Assembly: GCA_965215345.1 (NCBI GenBank) | Contig: CBDCDL010000002.1 | Location: 3,534,001 to 3,598,000 of the forward strand | DNA: 64,000 bases | Source: CATQHW01 sp965215345 | GTDB taxonomy: Bacteria; Spirochaetota; Spirochaetia; SZUA-6; Bin103 | Direction: 5' to 3' | In this document: one piece after another, positions 43,726 through 52,727 of the stretch | Numbering within the stretch: the first letter of the stretch is position 1 | How the letters are laid out: each line of letters opens with the position of its first letter | Notes under the pieces: generated by a model | The model's database searches: none | Told to the model about the DNA's origin: nothing | Seen by the model: only the letters and a program-made list of their open reading frames with translations | Made by a program: the position numbers and the translations under genes

Positions 43726-44242
43726 CGGCGCCCAACATGCGATGCGGCTCGGCCTGTGCCCCATCCAGCAACCAGCGGATAGGGCTCTCCTCGCAGCGAG
43801 TCGGATTGACCCAGACGATCGGCCTCAATTCCTGAAGGCTGACGGCCGCGTCTCGAAACGCCGAGCGCGCGTGATCATCACGGGAACTCACCAGCTTGTC
43901 GGTCGCAATCGCCGCCTCAAGGAGATGCGCATCCTTCGCCACGTCGCTCTGTAGCGTGGCAGAGACCGTGGCGGCGATCCTGTTTCTCAGATTCCTGTCT
44001 CGCGCTACGTCACAGCGATAGACTCGCTTGCCGGCGTACATGCTCACTCGCCATTTGCGGGAATATGCGGATTGATGGCGACGCCACTCTTGCCATATCG
44101 CATCTGTCAGCACCACTTCATGGTCGACCAGCAAAACCGTTTTGAGAAACCCTCTGCATGCGCTTGAAGTCGGATCATCCGAATGGCCAGCCGATCGCAC
44201 TACGTCCGCATCGATCACCAGCCTGCGAGGTCGCTTCGCCAC
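43712..44242 (-). CDS. PIN-like nuclease domain protein paired with ATPase
   Basis: 176 residues from GTG 44242, which follows the ATPase stop with no gap. PIN-like acidic residues: LVIDADVVRSAG (Asp-Asp, about residues 10-12), VVLTDAIWQEWRRH (Asp/Glu, about 48-52), DVAKDAHLLEAAIATDKLVS SRDDHARSAF (Asp at about 103 and 119). This spacing matches PIN ribonucleases of the type found beside AAA ATPases, not VapC. Cytoplasmic. It would be the effector of a two-gene module with 44243. Confidence 0.8.
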   Translation of the reverse strand: MAKRPRRLVIDADVVRSAGHSDDPTSSACRGFLKTVLLVDHEVVLTDAIWQEWRRHQSAYSRKWRVSMYAGKRVYRCDVARDRNLRNRIAATVSATLQSDVAKDAHLLEAAIATDKLVSSRDDHARSAFRDAAVSLQELRPIVWVNPTRCEESPIRWLLDGAQAEPHRMLGAVSAG

Positions 44243-45559
44243 CTAAGAGCGCCCTTCCACCGCATCGAGGTATGCACCCTCAGCCATCAACTCGACGGCG
44301 CCAAAGTCTTCCGGCCAATCGCCGGAAGCGCCATCCTCGTCCAGATCGGCACTCCGGATCGACGTGTTCCCGTCTTCATTTCGAGAGAACCAATGCAGCT
44401 TTACCAGATCAGGATCGAGATAGCCGTTCGCTATCAACGTTCTTACCTGCAACAGCAACAACGCGCTATGGGTCTCCATCACCAGCCTGACGCCGCGCTT
44501 TGCCGTATCCGCAATAATGCGCGCGAGGGCATACTGCGCGTGCGGGTGCAGGTGGAGTTCGGGCTGCTCGACATAGACGAGCTGGTCCTTTTCAGCAACC
44601 AGAAACGCAACGAGCACGGGCAACACCTGGGAAACGCCAAAGCCGACGTCAGCGATGCTTACGAGATCCGCCAGATCCGACTCGGTCCGAGCGCCTTCGG
44701 ACAGCCGTCCTGCCAGAAGATCGACTTGTGTGTCGCTGATCGGCAGTGCATGCAGTTCGCTCGTCATGCCAAGGGCTGAAAGCATGTCCTCCAGCTTGCC
44801 CAGGCGCTCGTCGCCGTCGGTTTGCCAATCTACGATAGCGGTGGGGACATACTCCTCGAACAGTCCCGGGAAAGGAGGGCCTGATGCAATGGTGGAAAAA
44901 AAGCGCTCACGGTTGCCGCGCAGTCCGGGGATGTGAATCATTCTGTGCAGCTCTCCGGAAACAGGCACATCGTAAACGGGAGAGCGAATGACAAGCGATC
45001 GCCCTGTGTCGTTGGTTCCTAGAGTGATGTTGAGGAAACAGCGATCCCGGAAGACCGTGGGCTGAGACAGATCAAAGAGCCTAGTCCATTGATCTCTCCG
45101 CTCGGGGTTGAATGCCAACAAGGATTCCTTCAAGCTCTCCGAGCTCTGACCCGGCATCAGATGCAGAGTCAGGCGTGCCGCTTCGTCGACGATCGTCATG
45201 CCGCGTATTTCGGGTGTCCTGTTCTTGCCGAAGACAAATACGGTCTTATATCTCGTATCGCCATTGATCTTCACTTCGATGTCGAGCTCTTGTCTTTCAG
45301 ATCGTCGGTTCATCCATGGCACGAATTGATCGGCCGACGTGAACTTCGCGTTCGGGCCATTCAACAACAGTGGTCCAGGGTCGGTGCTGGCGCCCAGCGT
45401 CTGCTTCATCATCAGCAGCGGTTGCATGATGCTCGACTTCCCCGAACTGTTCGCACCCGCCAGAATCGTCAACGGTCGGATCTCGATACGGCTCTCGGAG
45501 GCGAGCGACTTGAACCCCTGCACGGAGATTTCGGTGATCCCTGCGTTATGGACCGCCAT
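44243..45559 (-). CDS. AAA ATPase (AAA_21/DUF3696 type)
   Basis: 438 residues from ATG 45559. ITEISVQGFKSLASESRIEI begins the ABC-like head; Walker A is ILAGANSSGKSSIMQPLLMM (about residues 32-51). Signature-like IADVGFGVSQVLPVLVAFLV, Walker B QLVYVEQPELHLHPHAQYAL and H-loop VMETHSALLLLQVRTL are intact. The C-terminus KLHWFSRNEDGNTSIRSADL DEDG is the DUF3696 tail. The protein is predicted to dimerise and control its partner, the PIN-like protein encoded immediately downstream. It is complete, unlike those at 7850 and 10012/13561. Confidence 0.92.
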   Translation of the reverse strand: MAVHNAGITEISVQGFKSLASESRIEIRPLTILAGANSSGKSSIMQPLLMMKQTLGASTDPGPLLLNGPNAKFTSADQFVPWMNRRSERQELDIEVKINGDTRYKTVFVFGKNRTPEIRGMTIVDEAARLTLHLMPGQSSESLKESLLAFNPERRDQWTRLFDLSQPTVFRDRCFLNITLGTNDTGRSLVIRSPVYDVPVSGELHRMIHIPGLRGNRERFFSTIASGPPFPGLFEEYVPTAIVDWQTDGDERLGKLEDMLSALGMTSELHALPISDTQVDLLAGRLSEGARTESDLADLVSIADVGFGVSQVLPVLVAFLVAEKDQLVYVEQPELHLHPHAQYALARIIADTAKRGVRLVMETHSALLLLQVRTLIANGYLDPDLVKLHWFSRNEDGNTSIRSADLDEDGASGDWPEDFGAVELMAEGAYLDAVEGRS

Positions 45560-45671
45560 GATTACTTCTTGAAGGTAGCGTGCCTGCCTGAAGATGTCGA
45601 GGCTCGGGCCGCCGGTATGCTGCGGTTCTCGGCACCGCGTTCGGCCGCGGGCGCCGTGGCATACTCGCGCC

Positions 45672-47034
45672 ATGAAACCTCGACGATCGGGGCCGTCCCC
45701 CGGCCCGAGCATCCTCGCCCGCAGTTCCGGCGCTTCGCCTGGATCAACCTGAACGGCCCGTGGACTTGGCGGACCGAGCCGGTACTCCCGGCCCAGGTCG
45801 ATGCCGAAAAGCATCGCGACATGGCGGCGATCGGCGACTTCGAAGCGGCCATCACGGTTCCGTTCTGTCCGGAAAGCCCGCTGTCGGGCGTGGGGAACGC
45901 GGAGTTCATCGGCGCCATCTGGTACCACCGCAGCATCGAGGTTCCCGCCGAGTGGGCGGGGAGGAAGGTGCGCCTGCACTTCGGTGCGGTGTTCTATCGC
46001 GCGGAGATCTACGTCGACGGCGCCTACGCCGGCCAGCACGTGGGCGGCAGCGTCTCCTTCGCACTGGACGTGACGCGATTCGTGCGGGCCGGCGGCACAC
46101 ACGATCTGATGGTCGCCGTCACCAACGACCTGTGGAGCGGGGCGCAGCCCATCGGCAAACAGTCCAGGACCTACGGTTCGCACGGCTGCCACTACACCCG
46201 CACCACCGGGATCTGGCAGACGGTGTGGCTGGAGGCCGTGGATCGCCGCGGGCTTGCGGAGGTGCAGATCGTCGCCGACATCGAGGCGGGGCGGCTGCTC
46301 ATCGCGCCGTCGTTCCACGGCATCGGCCCCGGTCAGCGTTTCGAGGTCGTCGCCGGCCTCGGCGGCCGGGAGGTGGGCCGCGCCGCCCGCCCGGCGCGCG
46401 ACGGCATCCCGCTGTCGCTCGACATCGCCGACCCGCAGCTCTGGGAGCCGGAGTCACCGGTGCTCTACGACCTGGAACTGCTCGTCACGAGCCAGGAAGG
46501 AGCCGAACTCGACCGCGTGTCCAGCTACGCCGGGCTGCGGGAGACCCACATCGAAGGGAAGCGGGTGTTCCTCAACGGCAAGCCCCGCTACCTGCGGCTG
46601 GTGCTCGACCAGGGCTTCTACCCCGACGGCATCTGGACCGCTCCCACGGATGACGCGCTGCGGCGTGATGTCGAGCTGGCGCAGGAGGCCGGCTTCAACG
46701 GCGCCCGGTTGCACCAGAAGGTGTTCGAGCAACGGTTCCTGTACTGGGCAGACCGCCTGGGCTATCTGCTGTGGGGCGAGTCGCCGACGCCGCGTCCGGA
46801 GAGGGGCAGAACCTCGTGTCATGGGGCTACGGGCAGGCGCCGGTGTCCCTGGAGGAGTTTTACCGGCGGCTCGAGGGTCTGGTGCGGGCCGTGATGGCGC
46901 ACGGCCACATCTGCGGCTGGTGCTACACGCAACTCACCGACGTCGAGCAGGAGCGGAACGGGATCTACTTCTACGATCGCTCGGAGAAGTTCGACATGGA
47001 ACGGATCAGGCGGATCTTCTCGCTCGAGCCGTAG
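45672..47034 (+). pseudogene. GH2 glycosidase with central deletion and frameshifts
   Basis: ATG 45672 starts MKP, then one base is missing and the family sequence runs in the neighbouring frame: STIGAVPRPEHPRPQFRRFA WINLNGPWTW, the sugar-binding domain WYHRSIEVPAEWAGRKVRLH F, YTRTTGIWQTVWLEAV, and the barrel start FYPDGIWTAPTDDALRRDVE LAQEAGFNGARLHQKVFEQR FLYWADRLGYLLWGESP. At about 46800 it jumps, in yet another frame, to SWGYGQAPVSLEEFYRRLEG and HGHICGWCYTQLTDVEQERN GIY to a stop at 47034. About 200 residues including both catalytic glutamates are missing. It was a beta-galactosidase/glucuronidase relative; now inactive. Confidence 0.87.
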
Positions 47035-47038
47035 CCGG

Positions 47039-47800
47039 TCAGTCGGACGAGCGGCGATCCTTCCATGCCTCGTACTCGGCCTGCGCGTCGCCGGTGAGCG
47101 GGTAGTAGCGGCGCAGGTCGCCGCCTTCGCCCAGGCGCTCGCGGCTGAAGTCCTCCCACTCGGCGTGCTCGTTGGCGTGCTCGGCGAGCTCTTCGGCCAT
47201 CTGGATCGGCACCACCACCGCGCCGTCGTCGTCGGCGACGATCAGGTCGCCCGGCATCACCAGCGTGTCGCCGCAGGCGATCGGCACGTTGACCGCGAAC
47301 GGGACGATGTTGGTCTGGGTGTGGAAGTTCGGCGTGGTGCCGCGCAGCCAGAGGCCGAGCCCGAGCGTGCGCGCCAGCGGGAAGTCGCGGATGCAGCCGT
47401 CGATCACGGCGCCGATGCCGCCGCGCCCCTTGAAGAAGGTGAGCATCATCTCCCCGAACACGCCGCTCTGCAGGTCGCCGCGGGCGTCCACGACCACCAC
47501 GTCGCCGGGCTGCGCGTGGTACAGGCAGTGGCGGTGGAGCTGCTGCTCGGGATCGTCGTAGGCGCCCTTGGCGTACTGGTCCTCGCGCTTGGGCATGAAC
47601 TGCAACGTCAGCGCGGGCCCGACGATCCGGGCGCCGGGGGTGCGCGGCGTGGGGCCGCGCAGGTAGGGGTCGCGGATTCCCAGCTCGTTGAGGTCACCGG
47701 CGGCGGTGGCCGCCGACACGCCGGCGAAGCGCTCGATGAGCGCGCGCGGCGGGCGCTCGATGTCCGGCGTGCGGCCGGGGATGCGGGGGTCGGTGTCCAT
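47039..47800 (-). CDS. RraA-like / HMG aldolase family protein
   Basis: The 253-residue protein has the family's active-site loop GIGAVIDGCIRDFPLARTLG (D-G-x-x-R-D) and CGDTLVMPGDLIVADDDGAV VVP (G-D-x-x-x-x-D-x-D-G). In this family these bind Mg and pyruvate-like substrates in 4-hydroxy-4-methyl-2-oxoglutarate or carboxy-hydroxy-oxoadipate aldolases. True RNase E inhibitors (RraA) share the fold. Length is slightly above RraA. It lies just downstream of a PhyH-like oxygenase, so a catabolic aldolase role is favoured. Confidence 0.87.
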   Translation of the reverse strand: MDTDPRIPGRTPDIERPPRALIERFAGVSAATAAGDLNELGIRDPYLRGPTPRTPGARIVGPALTLQFMPKREDQYAKGAYDDPEQQLHRHCLYHAQPGDVVVVDARGDLQSGVFGEMMLTFFKGRGGIGAVIDGCIRDFPLARTLGLGLWLRGTTPNFHTQTNIVPFAVNVPIACGDTLVMPGDLIVADDDGAVVVPIQMAEELAEHANEHAEWEDFSRERLGEGGDLRRYYPLTGDAQAEYEAWKDRRSSD

Positions 47801-47809
47801 CGTTCGTCC

Positions 47810-48667
47810 TCAGTGGTAGCCGCGTTCCAGGGGACGGTCGGTCTCCGGGAACAGGGACGGAAAGTGCCGGTGCGGGTCGGCCGGCTCGCGGAACAGGATC
47901 TGCTGCTGCTCGGTGAGCTCCGTGGCGGGCGGCGGGGCCACCCGGTTGGCGGTCCAGGCGACGTGCGACACGCAGTACTTGTAGAGCAGCGAGCGGCGTT
48001 CGTGGGGTCCGTTCCACGCCGCCGTGCCGTGCGTCAGCGCCTCCGTGAACAGCACCGCGGCGCCGGCCGGCACCTCCGGCACCACCACGAACGGGCAGTC
48101 CTCGGGCGAATCGGCGATCCGCTGCGGCAGCCGGAAGTGGCTCTTGTGGCTGCCGGGGATGCAGCAGAACCCGCCGTGGTCCGGCCCGGCGTCGGTGAGG
48201 TTGAAGGTGACCACCACGAACCCCTCGGCGATCCGGTTCTCCCGGAACGGGTAATAGGCTCCGGGCTCCGCTCCGCCCACGGGAGCGCTGGCGCCGTAGT
48301 CGGAGTGCAGCACGCCGCGTGACATCCCCGGCCGCATGCAGATGCCATAGATGCGGTCCAGGCGGAAGCAGTCGCCGAGCCGGAAGCGCAGCACCGGCAT
48401 GATGCGAGGGTGGGTGAGCAGGGCGCAGAAGGGGTCTCCCCACTCCAGAAACCCGGACCCCGACGGGGCGGCGCCGAAGCGGACCATGTGGTCTCCGAGC
48501 ACCTCTCCCTCGGCCGCCAGCCGCCGGTCTACCGCCTGTTTGAGCGCCGCCATCTCTCCCGGGCCGAGCACGTCCCGTACCACCAGGTAGCCGTTGAGAT
48601 CGAACAGGTACTCCTGGAGCTGCAGATCCTCCATCGCCTGCGCTTCACGGGGGTTTGGAGGTTCCAT
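47810..48667 (-). CDS. Phytanoyl-CoA dioxygenase family protein
   Basis: 285 residues from ATG 48667. The 2-oxoglutarate/Fe(II) oxygenase core has the facial triad in GVLHSDYGASAP (H-x-D, about residue 125) and ALTHGTAAWNG (distal His, about 215), with the 2-oxoglutarate Arg in PHERRSLLYKY. The N-terminus EYLFDLNGYLVVRDVLGPGE is typical of PhyH proteins. It hydroxylates a small organic substrate; many such genes in glycan-degrading marine bacteria are uncharacterised. The ATG lies 1 base after the stop of the broken toxin gene. Confidence 0.9.
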   Translation of the reverse strand: MEPPNPREAQAMEDLQLQEYLFDLNGYLVVRDVLGPGEMAALKQAVDRRLAAEGEVLGDHMVRFGAAPSGSGFLEWGDPFCALLTHPRIMPVLRFRLGDCFRLDRIYGICMRPGMSRGVLHSDYGASAPVGGAEPGAYYPFRENRIAEGFVVVTFNLTDAGPDHGGFCCIPGSHKSHFRLPQRIADSPEDCPFVVVPEVPAGAAVLFTEALTHGTAAWNGPHERRSLLYKYCVSHVAWTANRVAPPPATELTEQQQILFREPADPHRHFPSLFPETDRPLERGYH

Positions 48668-48668
48668 C

Positions 48669-49005
48669 TCAGTGCCGAGCACCGATCACTTCGTACAGCC
48701 GTCCGGGCTCAACGCCAGCGGCCAGGACCGCTTCGATCGCCGGGACGACAACGCTGGTGTCTGCCAGACGATTGCTCATCGCGGACAGTACGATCACGGC
48801 GAGATCATACCTCGGCAGGTGCTGCTGGTGCCTCAGACTCCGGTCCATCGTTATCAGCACGTCGAAGGAGCCGCTGAGCCGTATCCAGCAGCTCGCCGTT
48901 GCGCATGCCTGACCACCCCATGGCGTGGACGGACCGTACCTCGTATGCGTTGCTGAACGAGCGTTCCAGGCGCCAGTCGAGTTGCTCGTCAAGCAAGATC
49001 CGAAT
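48669..49005 (-). pseudogene. DUF5615 PIN-like toxin, frameshifted
   Basis: IRILLDEQLDWRLERSFSNA YEVRSVHAMGWSGMRNGELL (start ATT at 49005, overlapping the antitoxin stop as TGATT, or TTG further in) is the N-terminal half with the acidic L-L-D-E motif. The C-terminal half, FDVLITMDRSLRHQQHLPRY DLAVIVLS, follows in another frame from about 48870. The shift falls after the T-A-Q-R helix and breaks the domain. Usual length is about 110 residues, which the two halves would add up to. Confident family call from M-G-W-x-G-x-x-N-G-E-L and D-R-x-L-x-x-Q-x-x-L. Confidence 0.8.
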
Positions 49006-49235
49006 CAGGGTACGCGCTCGGTCGGTGCGGTATCAATCGCCTGCGCAAGGGCTTGTTCGAGGAACCCTTCGGCTTGCTCGCGACGTACGCTCGGGAACCC
49101 GTCGAGGAACTGCTCCAGCGAGTCGCCGGCTTTCAGGTGTGTGACGAGGCTGTCGACCGGGACGCGGGTACCCGTGAAGACAAGCGCACCGCCCATGATG
49201 TCTGGATCTGAGTGGTAGATCTGACTCTTGTCCAT
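49005..49235 (-). CDS. DUF433 antitoxin-like protein
   Basis: The 76-residue protein has the DUF433 helix-turn-helix core: PDIMGGALVFTGTRVPVDSL VTHLKAGDSLEQFLDGFPSV RREQAEGFLEQA. DUF433 proteins pair with DUF5615 PIN-like toxins, and the toxin gene follows directly here. The gene is intact while its partner is frameshifted. The 134 bases upstream (49236-49370) separate it from the SDR gene and show no other feature. Confidence 0.88.
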   Translation of the reverse strand: MDKSQIYHSDPDIMGGALVFTGTRVPVDSLVTHLKAGDSLEQFLDGFPSVRREQAEGFLEQALAQAIDTAPTERVP

Positions 49236-49370
49236 CTCGGCACCCGCTACAGACCGCCGGCTTGATGGTCCGTGCTCGATATCGTACGGCGTCGCGCGAT
49301 AGGCGTGTCAACGGCGGATCGGCAACTCGGCAACTCGACCCAGCCGACGTGCTGAGCCCGGTTCGGTGGA

Positions 49371-50168
49371 TCAGGTACCGGGCACCGGAACGGTGCTCAT
49401 CATGCCGCCGTCGACGTCGAGCGCCGAACCGGTGATGAACGCGGCCTCGTCGCTCAGGAAGAAGAGGATCGCCTGCACGATGTCCTCCTCGGTGGCGTTG
49501 CGGCCGAGCGGGATGCCGGCGGCGGTGGCCTCGCGGATCTCCTCCGCGGCCGAGCCGGTGGCGTCCATCTTCCAGCGCAGCACCTGCTGCCCCATGCCGG
49601 TGGTGGGCACGCCGACGGGGCAGACGCAGTTCACGGTGACCTTGCCGGGCGCCAGCTCGCCGGCCAGCGCCCTGGTGAGCCCGAGCACGCCGTGCTTGGC
49701 GGCGCAGTAGTGCGGGATCATCGGGAAGCCGACGTGCGAGGCGTCGGAGCCGATGGTGACGATTCGGCCCCGGCCGCTCGCGGTCAGGTGCGGCGCTGCC
49801 GCCTGCGAGCACAGGAACGTGCCCTTCAGGTCGACGTCGATGGTCCGGTCCCAGTCCTCCTCGCCGATCTCCTGCAGCGGCGCCAGGTGGATGATGCCGG
49901 CGCAGTTGACCAGGCAGTCGAGGCCGCCGTGGGCGGCCAGGTGCGCCTCCACCGCGGCCCGAACGGAGGCGGGCCGGGTGACGTCCAGCTCGATCGCATG
50001 CAGCCCTTCCTGGGGCAGAGCGGCGCGCGCCGTGTCGAGTTGCCGGCGGTCGATGTCGGCGATCGTTACCCGGTCGCCGCGCTGAAGCAGCGCCGCCGCC
50101 GTGGCCAGCCCGAAGCCGTTGGCGCCGCCGGTGATCAGCGTGCTGCGCGGCGGCCGGCTTTCGGTCAC
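49371..50168 (-). CDS. Short-chain dehydrogenase/reductase
   Basis: 265 residues from GTG 50168, overlapping the ceramidase-like stop (GTGA). NAD(P)-binding TLITGGANGFGLATA (T-G-x-x-x-G-x-G), the acidic VTIADIDRRQL that favours NAD, NCAGI, catalytic Ser in TIGSDASHVG and Y-x-x-x-K in HYCAAKHGVLG are all present. The C-terminal ITGSALDVDGGMMST is typical. It oxidises a sugar or polyol alcohol; coupled to the preceding gene, it probably acts on the same compound. Confidence 0.93.
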   Translation of the reverse strand: MTESRPPRSTLITGGANGFGLATAAALLQRGDRVTIADIDRRQLDTARAALPQEGLHAIELDVTRPASVRAAVEAHLAAHGGLDCLVNCAGIIHLAPLQEIGEEDWDRTIDVDLKGTFLCSQAAAPHLTASGRGRIVTIGSDASHVGFPMIPHYCAAKHGVLGLTRALAGELAPGKVTVNCVCPVGVPTTGMGQQVLRWKMDATGSAAEEIREATAAGIPLGRNATEEDIVQAILFFLSDEAAFITGSALDVDGGMMSTVPVPGT

Positions 50169-51634
50169 AGGCCGAGATCCGCGAGCAACTCTCCGAATCC
50201 GGCCACCAGGGTGTCGACCGCGTCCTCGGTAGGCGGCGCCGGCAGGTCGTAGGTGCGCACCGCCGAGGAGACGGACATGCCGCCCTGACGCACGGTCTGC
50301 GCGGTCGGCACGTAGCCGAGCACGCCGTTGACGTAGCCGGCGAACATGGTGTGCGCGGCCCGCGAGCGCTGCTTGGCGCCCAGGCCGATCTCCACGAACG
50401 GCTCGCCCTGCATGCCGAGCAGCACGAAGTCGTCGATGCGGTGGCCGATCAAGTCGTAGTCGACCGAGCACTGCGTCTCGCCCGCGCGGACCCGGTCCAG
50501 GACGGTGTGCGCCCAGTAGACCTCGATCTCCTGCGGGGCGGTGAGCACCGTCGAGGCACCCTCGTCGCGCAGATCCTGCAGCTTCTCCTCGGCAGCGGCG
50601 ACCTGATGCTCCGCTTCGGTGGGCGAGGGCAGCGGCTGCAGCCCCACCGTCCCCTTGCGCTCGGCGCTGTGCATGATCCTGTGCGTGGGGCCGTCGGAGA
50701 ACTCCTTGTGGTAGAGCGCGATGGACGAGAGCGACGTGCCTTCCTCGCGGACCTCGCGGTGCGGCCGGGTCTCGATCCCGTAGTACGCCTGCAGCGCGCC
50801 GGCCGCCACCTGGCCGCCGATACGTTCCTTTTCGCCCCAGTCGCTCTGCAGGAACGACAGGCACGCCTGGTTGCCGGCGGCGCCGGTCAGGTACAGGCAG
50901 GTCGCCCCGGTCGCGCCTTCGACGATGCGCCGCACCGTGCCCGGAAAGTCCGGGCTGAGATCGTAGGTCTGGTAGCCCATCACCACGGGGTGAGCGGCGT
51001 AGCCGACGATCGCCGCGATCGGGTTGCCGGCCAGGTCGTCCACGCGCAGCACGTCCACGGCGTGATCGCTGACGCCGTCGGGGTTGCGCCCGACCAGCAC
51101 GCGGCCGTCGGCGGCCACCTCCTCTCGGTTGACCGCCACGGCGGCGTGGCCGTGGCCTGCCGCCACGCGCGCCGGCCCGCGCGCGGCGTTGGCCATGGCG
51201 CTGACGCCCACGAGCTGTTGCACCAACACCTTGATGTAGTGGTCGAGTGCCTCGACCTCGCCGTCGCGGGGCGCGACGTGGTGCGGGCCGCCCAGGGTGT
51301 GGCGCGCCGTGCACGGACCGTTGTGCGTATGCGTGCAGCCCAGCGTGACCCCGGTCGTGGTCGTGCCGACGCGGTCGGCGATCTGGCGGCGGATGGTCTG
51401 GGCCAGAGGGATGTCGAAGCCGATCAGGTCGCAGTCCAGGATGACCACCTTGTGGTCGTCGTCGGCCAGCACCAGGGCGGTCGCCGTGAGGGGCTGTTCG
51501 ACGCCCACGGCGCCCTCGATGCGGCGCATCGCCCCCTGCATGCGGAAGCCCAGGGGCGGGGTGATGTCGACCCGGGCGGTCCCGGCGGTGAGGGTGTTGT
51601 CGGCCACGGTCTGCTCCTGCCGGTGCCGCTTCAT
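50165..51634 (-). CDS. Neutral/alkaline ceramidase-like hydrolase
   Basis: 489 residues from ATG 51634 (an ATG at 51655 is possible). LTAGTARVDITPPLGFRMQG starts the domain. Zinc-site segments: LGCTHTHNGPCTARHTLGGP (about residue 105) and VGYAAHPVVMGYQTYDLSPD FPG (about 210), then CLYLTGAAGNQA. Overall shape matches the copy at 19001, but identity looks low. No signal peptide. It overlaps the SDR gene downstream. Divergent from the dehydrogenase at 51704. Confidence 0.87.
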   Translation of the reverse strand: MKRHRQEQTVADNTLTAGTARVDITPPLGFRMQGAMRRIEGAVGVEQPLTATALVLADDDHKVVILDCDLIGFDIPLAQTIRRQIADRVGTTTTGVTLGCTHTHNGPCTARHTLGGPHHVAPRDGEVEALDHYIKVLVQQLVGVSAMANAARGPARVAAGHGHAAVAVNREEVAADGRVLVGRNPDGVSDHAVDVLRVDDLAGNPIAAIVGYAAHPVVMGYQTYDLSPDFPGTVRRIVEGATGATCLYLTGAAGNQACLSFLQSDWGEKERIGGQVAAGALQAYYGIETRPHREVREEGTSLSSIALYHKEFSDGPTHRIMHSAERKGTVGLQPLPSPTEAEHQVAAAEEKLQDLRDEGASTVLTAPQEIEVYWAHTVLDRVRAGETQCSVDYDLIGHRIDDFVLLGMQGEPFVEIGLGAKQRSRAAHTMFAGYVNGVLGYVPTAQTVRQGGMSVSSAVRTYDLPAPPTEDAVDTLVAGFGELLADLGL

Positions 51635-51703
51635 GGGTCCGGTTCCGCCCGGCACCGCGTCCCGCCCATGCTACCATGCGGCCGAGGGAGTGGCGGTCCG
51701 GCA

Positions 51704-52720
51704 ATGAGGGTCGTGCTGTGCGGCGTCGGCGGGGTGGGGCGCAACGTGACGCGCCTGCTGCGGGCGCGCCCTGACTACCGGATCGTGGCGGCCTGCTCGC
51801 GAAACCCCGAGCTGATCGGCAGTGACCTCGGCGATCTGGCAGGTGGCGAGCGGCTCGGCGTCGCGGTGAGCGGCGACCTCGGCACGGCCCTGAGCGCGCC
51901 GGCCGACCTGCTGCTGGTGGCCACGACCTCCTTCCTGGCGGAGGTGGCCGCCGACGTGCGCGCCGGCCTGGAACGCGGCCTGAACGTCATCACCACCGCC
52001 GAGGAGGCAGCGTTCCCGTGGATCATCGACCCCGACCTGGCTGAAGAGCTGGACGAGCTGGCGCGGGCCCGCGGCGTATCCGTGATCGGCGTGGGGCTCA
52101 ATCCGGGGTTCATCTTCGATGCGTTGTTGCTCACCACCAGCGGCATCGCCTGGGACGTTCAGGCGATCCGCATCCGCCGCGTGGTCGACGTGTCGCGCTT
52201 CAGCGCCACCATCCAGCGGCGCCTGGGGATCGGGTTCACCGCCGAGCGCTTTGCCGAAGGCGTCTCCGCAGGTTCCATCACCGGCCACATCGGCTTCCCG
52301 CAGTCGTTCCACTTGGCGGCGCGCTGCCTGGGCGTCCGCATCGACCGCATCGAGAGCGGCTTCGAGCCGCTCGTCGCCAACCGGCCGTTCGACGGCGAGC
52401 ATCTGCGCGTGGAGCCCGGCACCACCGCCGGCTTCGTGCAGCGCTACCGCGCCATCTGCGGCGGGAGGCCGTGGATGGCCGCCGAGTTCATCGCCCACGT
52501 GGATCCGCCGGCCGCCGGCCACGAGCCGTCCGACTCGATCGAGATCCACGGCTACAACGCGGTCAACCTGGCAATCAATCCCGGCTGCCAGCCGCAGCTC
52601 GGCACCGCCGCCATGGTCGCCAACGTGATGCCGCGGCTGATGGAGGCACGGCCGGGCTACCTGACCGTGGCCGACCTGGCGTTGCCGCACGCCCGGCCGA
52701 CGGCCGGATCCTTCGGGTGA
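51704..52720 (+). CDS. NAD(P)-dependent dehydrogenase, 2,4-diaminopentanoate dehydrogenase-like
   Basis: 338 residues with an N-terminal Rossmann motif MRVVLCGVGGVGRNVTRLL and LLVATTSFLAEVAADVRAGL. The substrate part includes VIGVGLNPGFIFDALLLTTS, RRVVDVSRFSATIQRRLGIG and NLAINPGCQPQLGTAAMVAN VMPRLMEA. This arrangement is that of dihydrodipicolinate-reductase-like enzymes such as 2,4-diaminopentanoate dehydrogenase; the true substrate is open. The next gene, a nitrilase, starts 8 bases on, suggesting amino-acid or amide degradation. Confidence 0.82.
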   Translation: MRVVLCGVGGVGRNVTRLLRARPDYRIVAACSRNPELIGSDLGDLAGGERLGVAVSGDLGTALSAPADLLLVATTSFLAEVAADVRAGLERGLNVITTAEEAAFPWIIDPDLAEELDELARARGVSVIGVGLNPGFIFDALLLTTSGIAWDVQAIRIRRVVDVSRFSATIQRRLGIGFTAERFAEGVSAGSITGHIGFPQSFHLAARCLGVRIDRIESGFEPLVANRPFDGEHLRVEPGTTAGFVQRYRAICGGRPWMAAEFIAHVDPPAAGHEPSDSIEIHGYNAVNLAINPGCQPQLGTAAMVANVMPRLMEARPGYLTVADLALPHARPTAGSFG

Positions 52721-52727
52721 GGCACCA

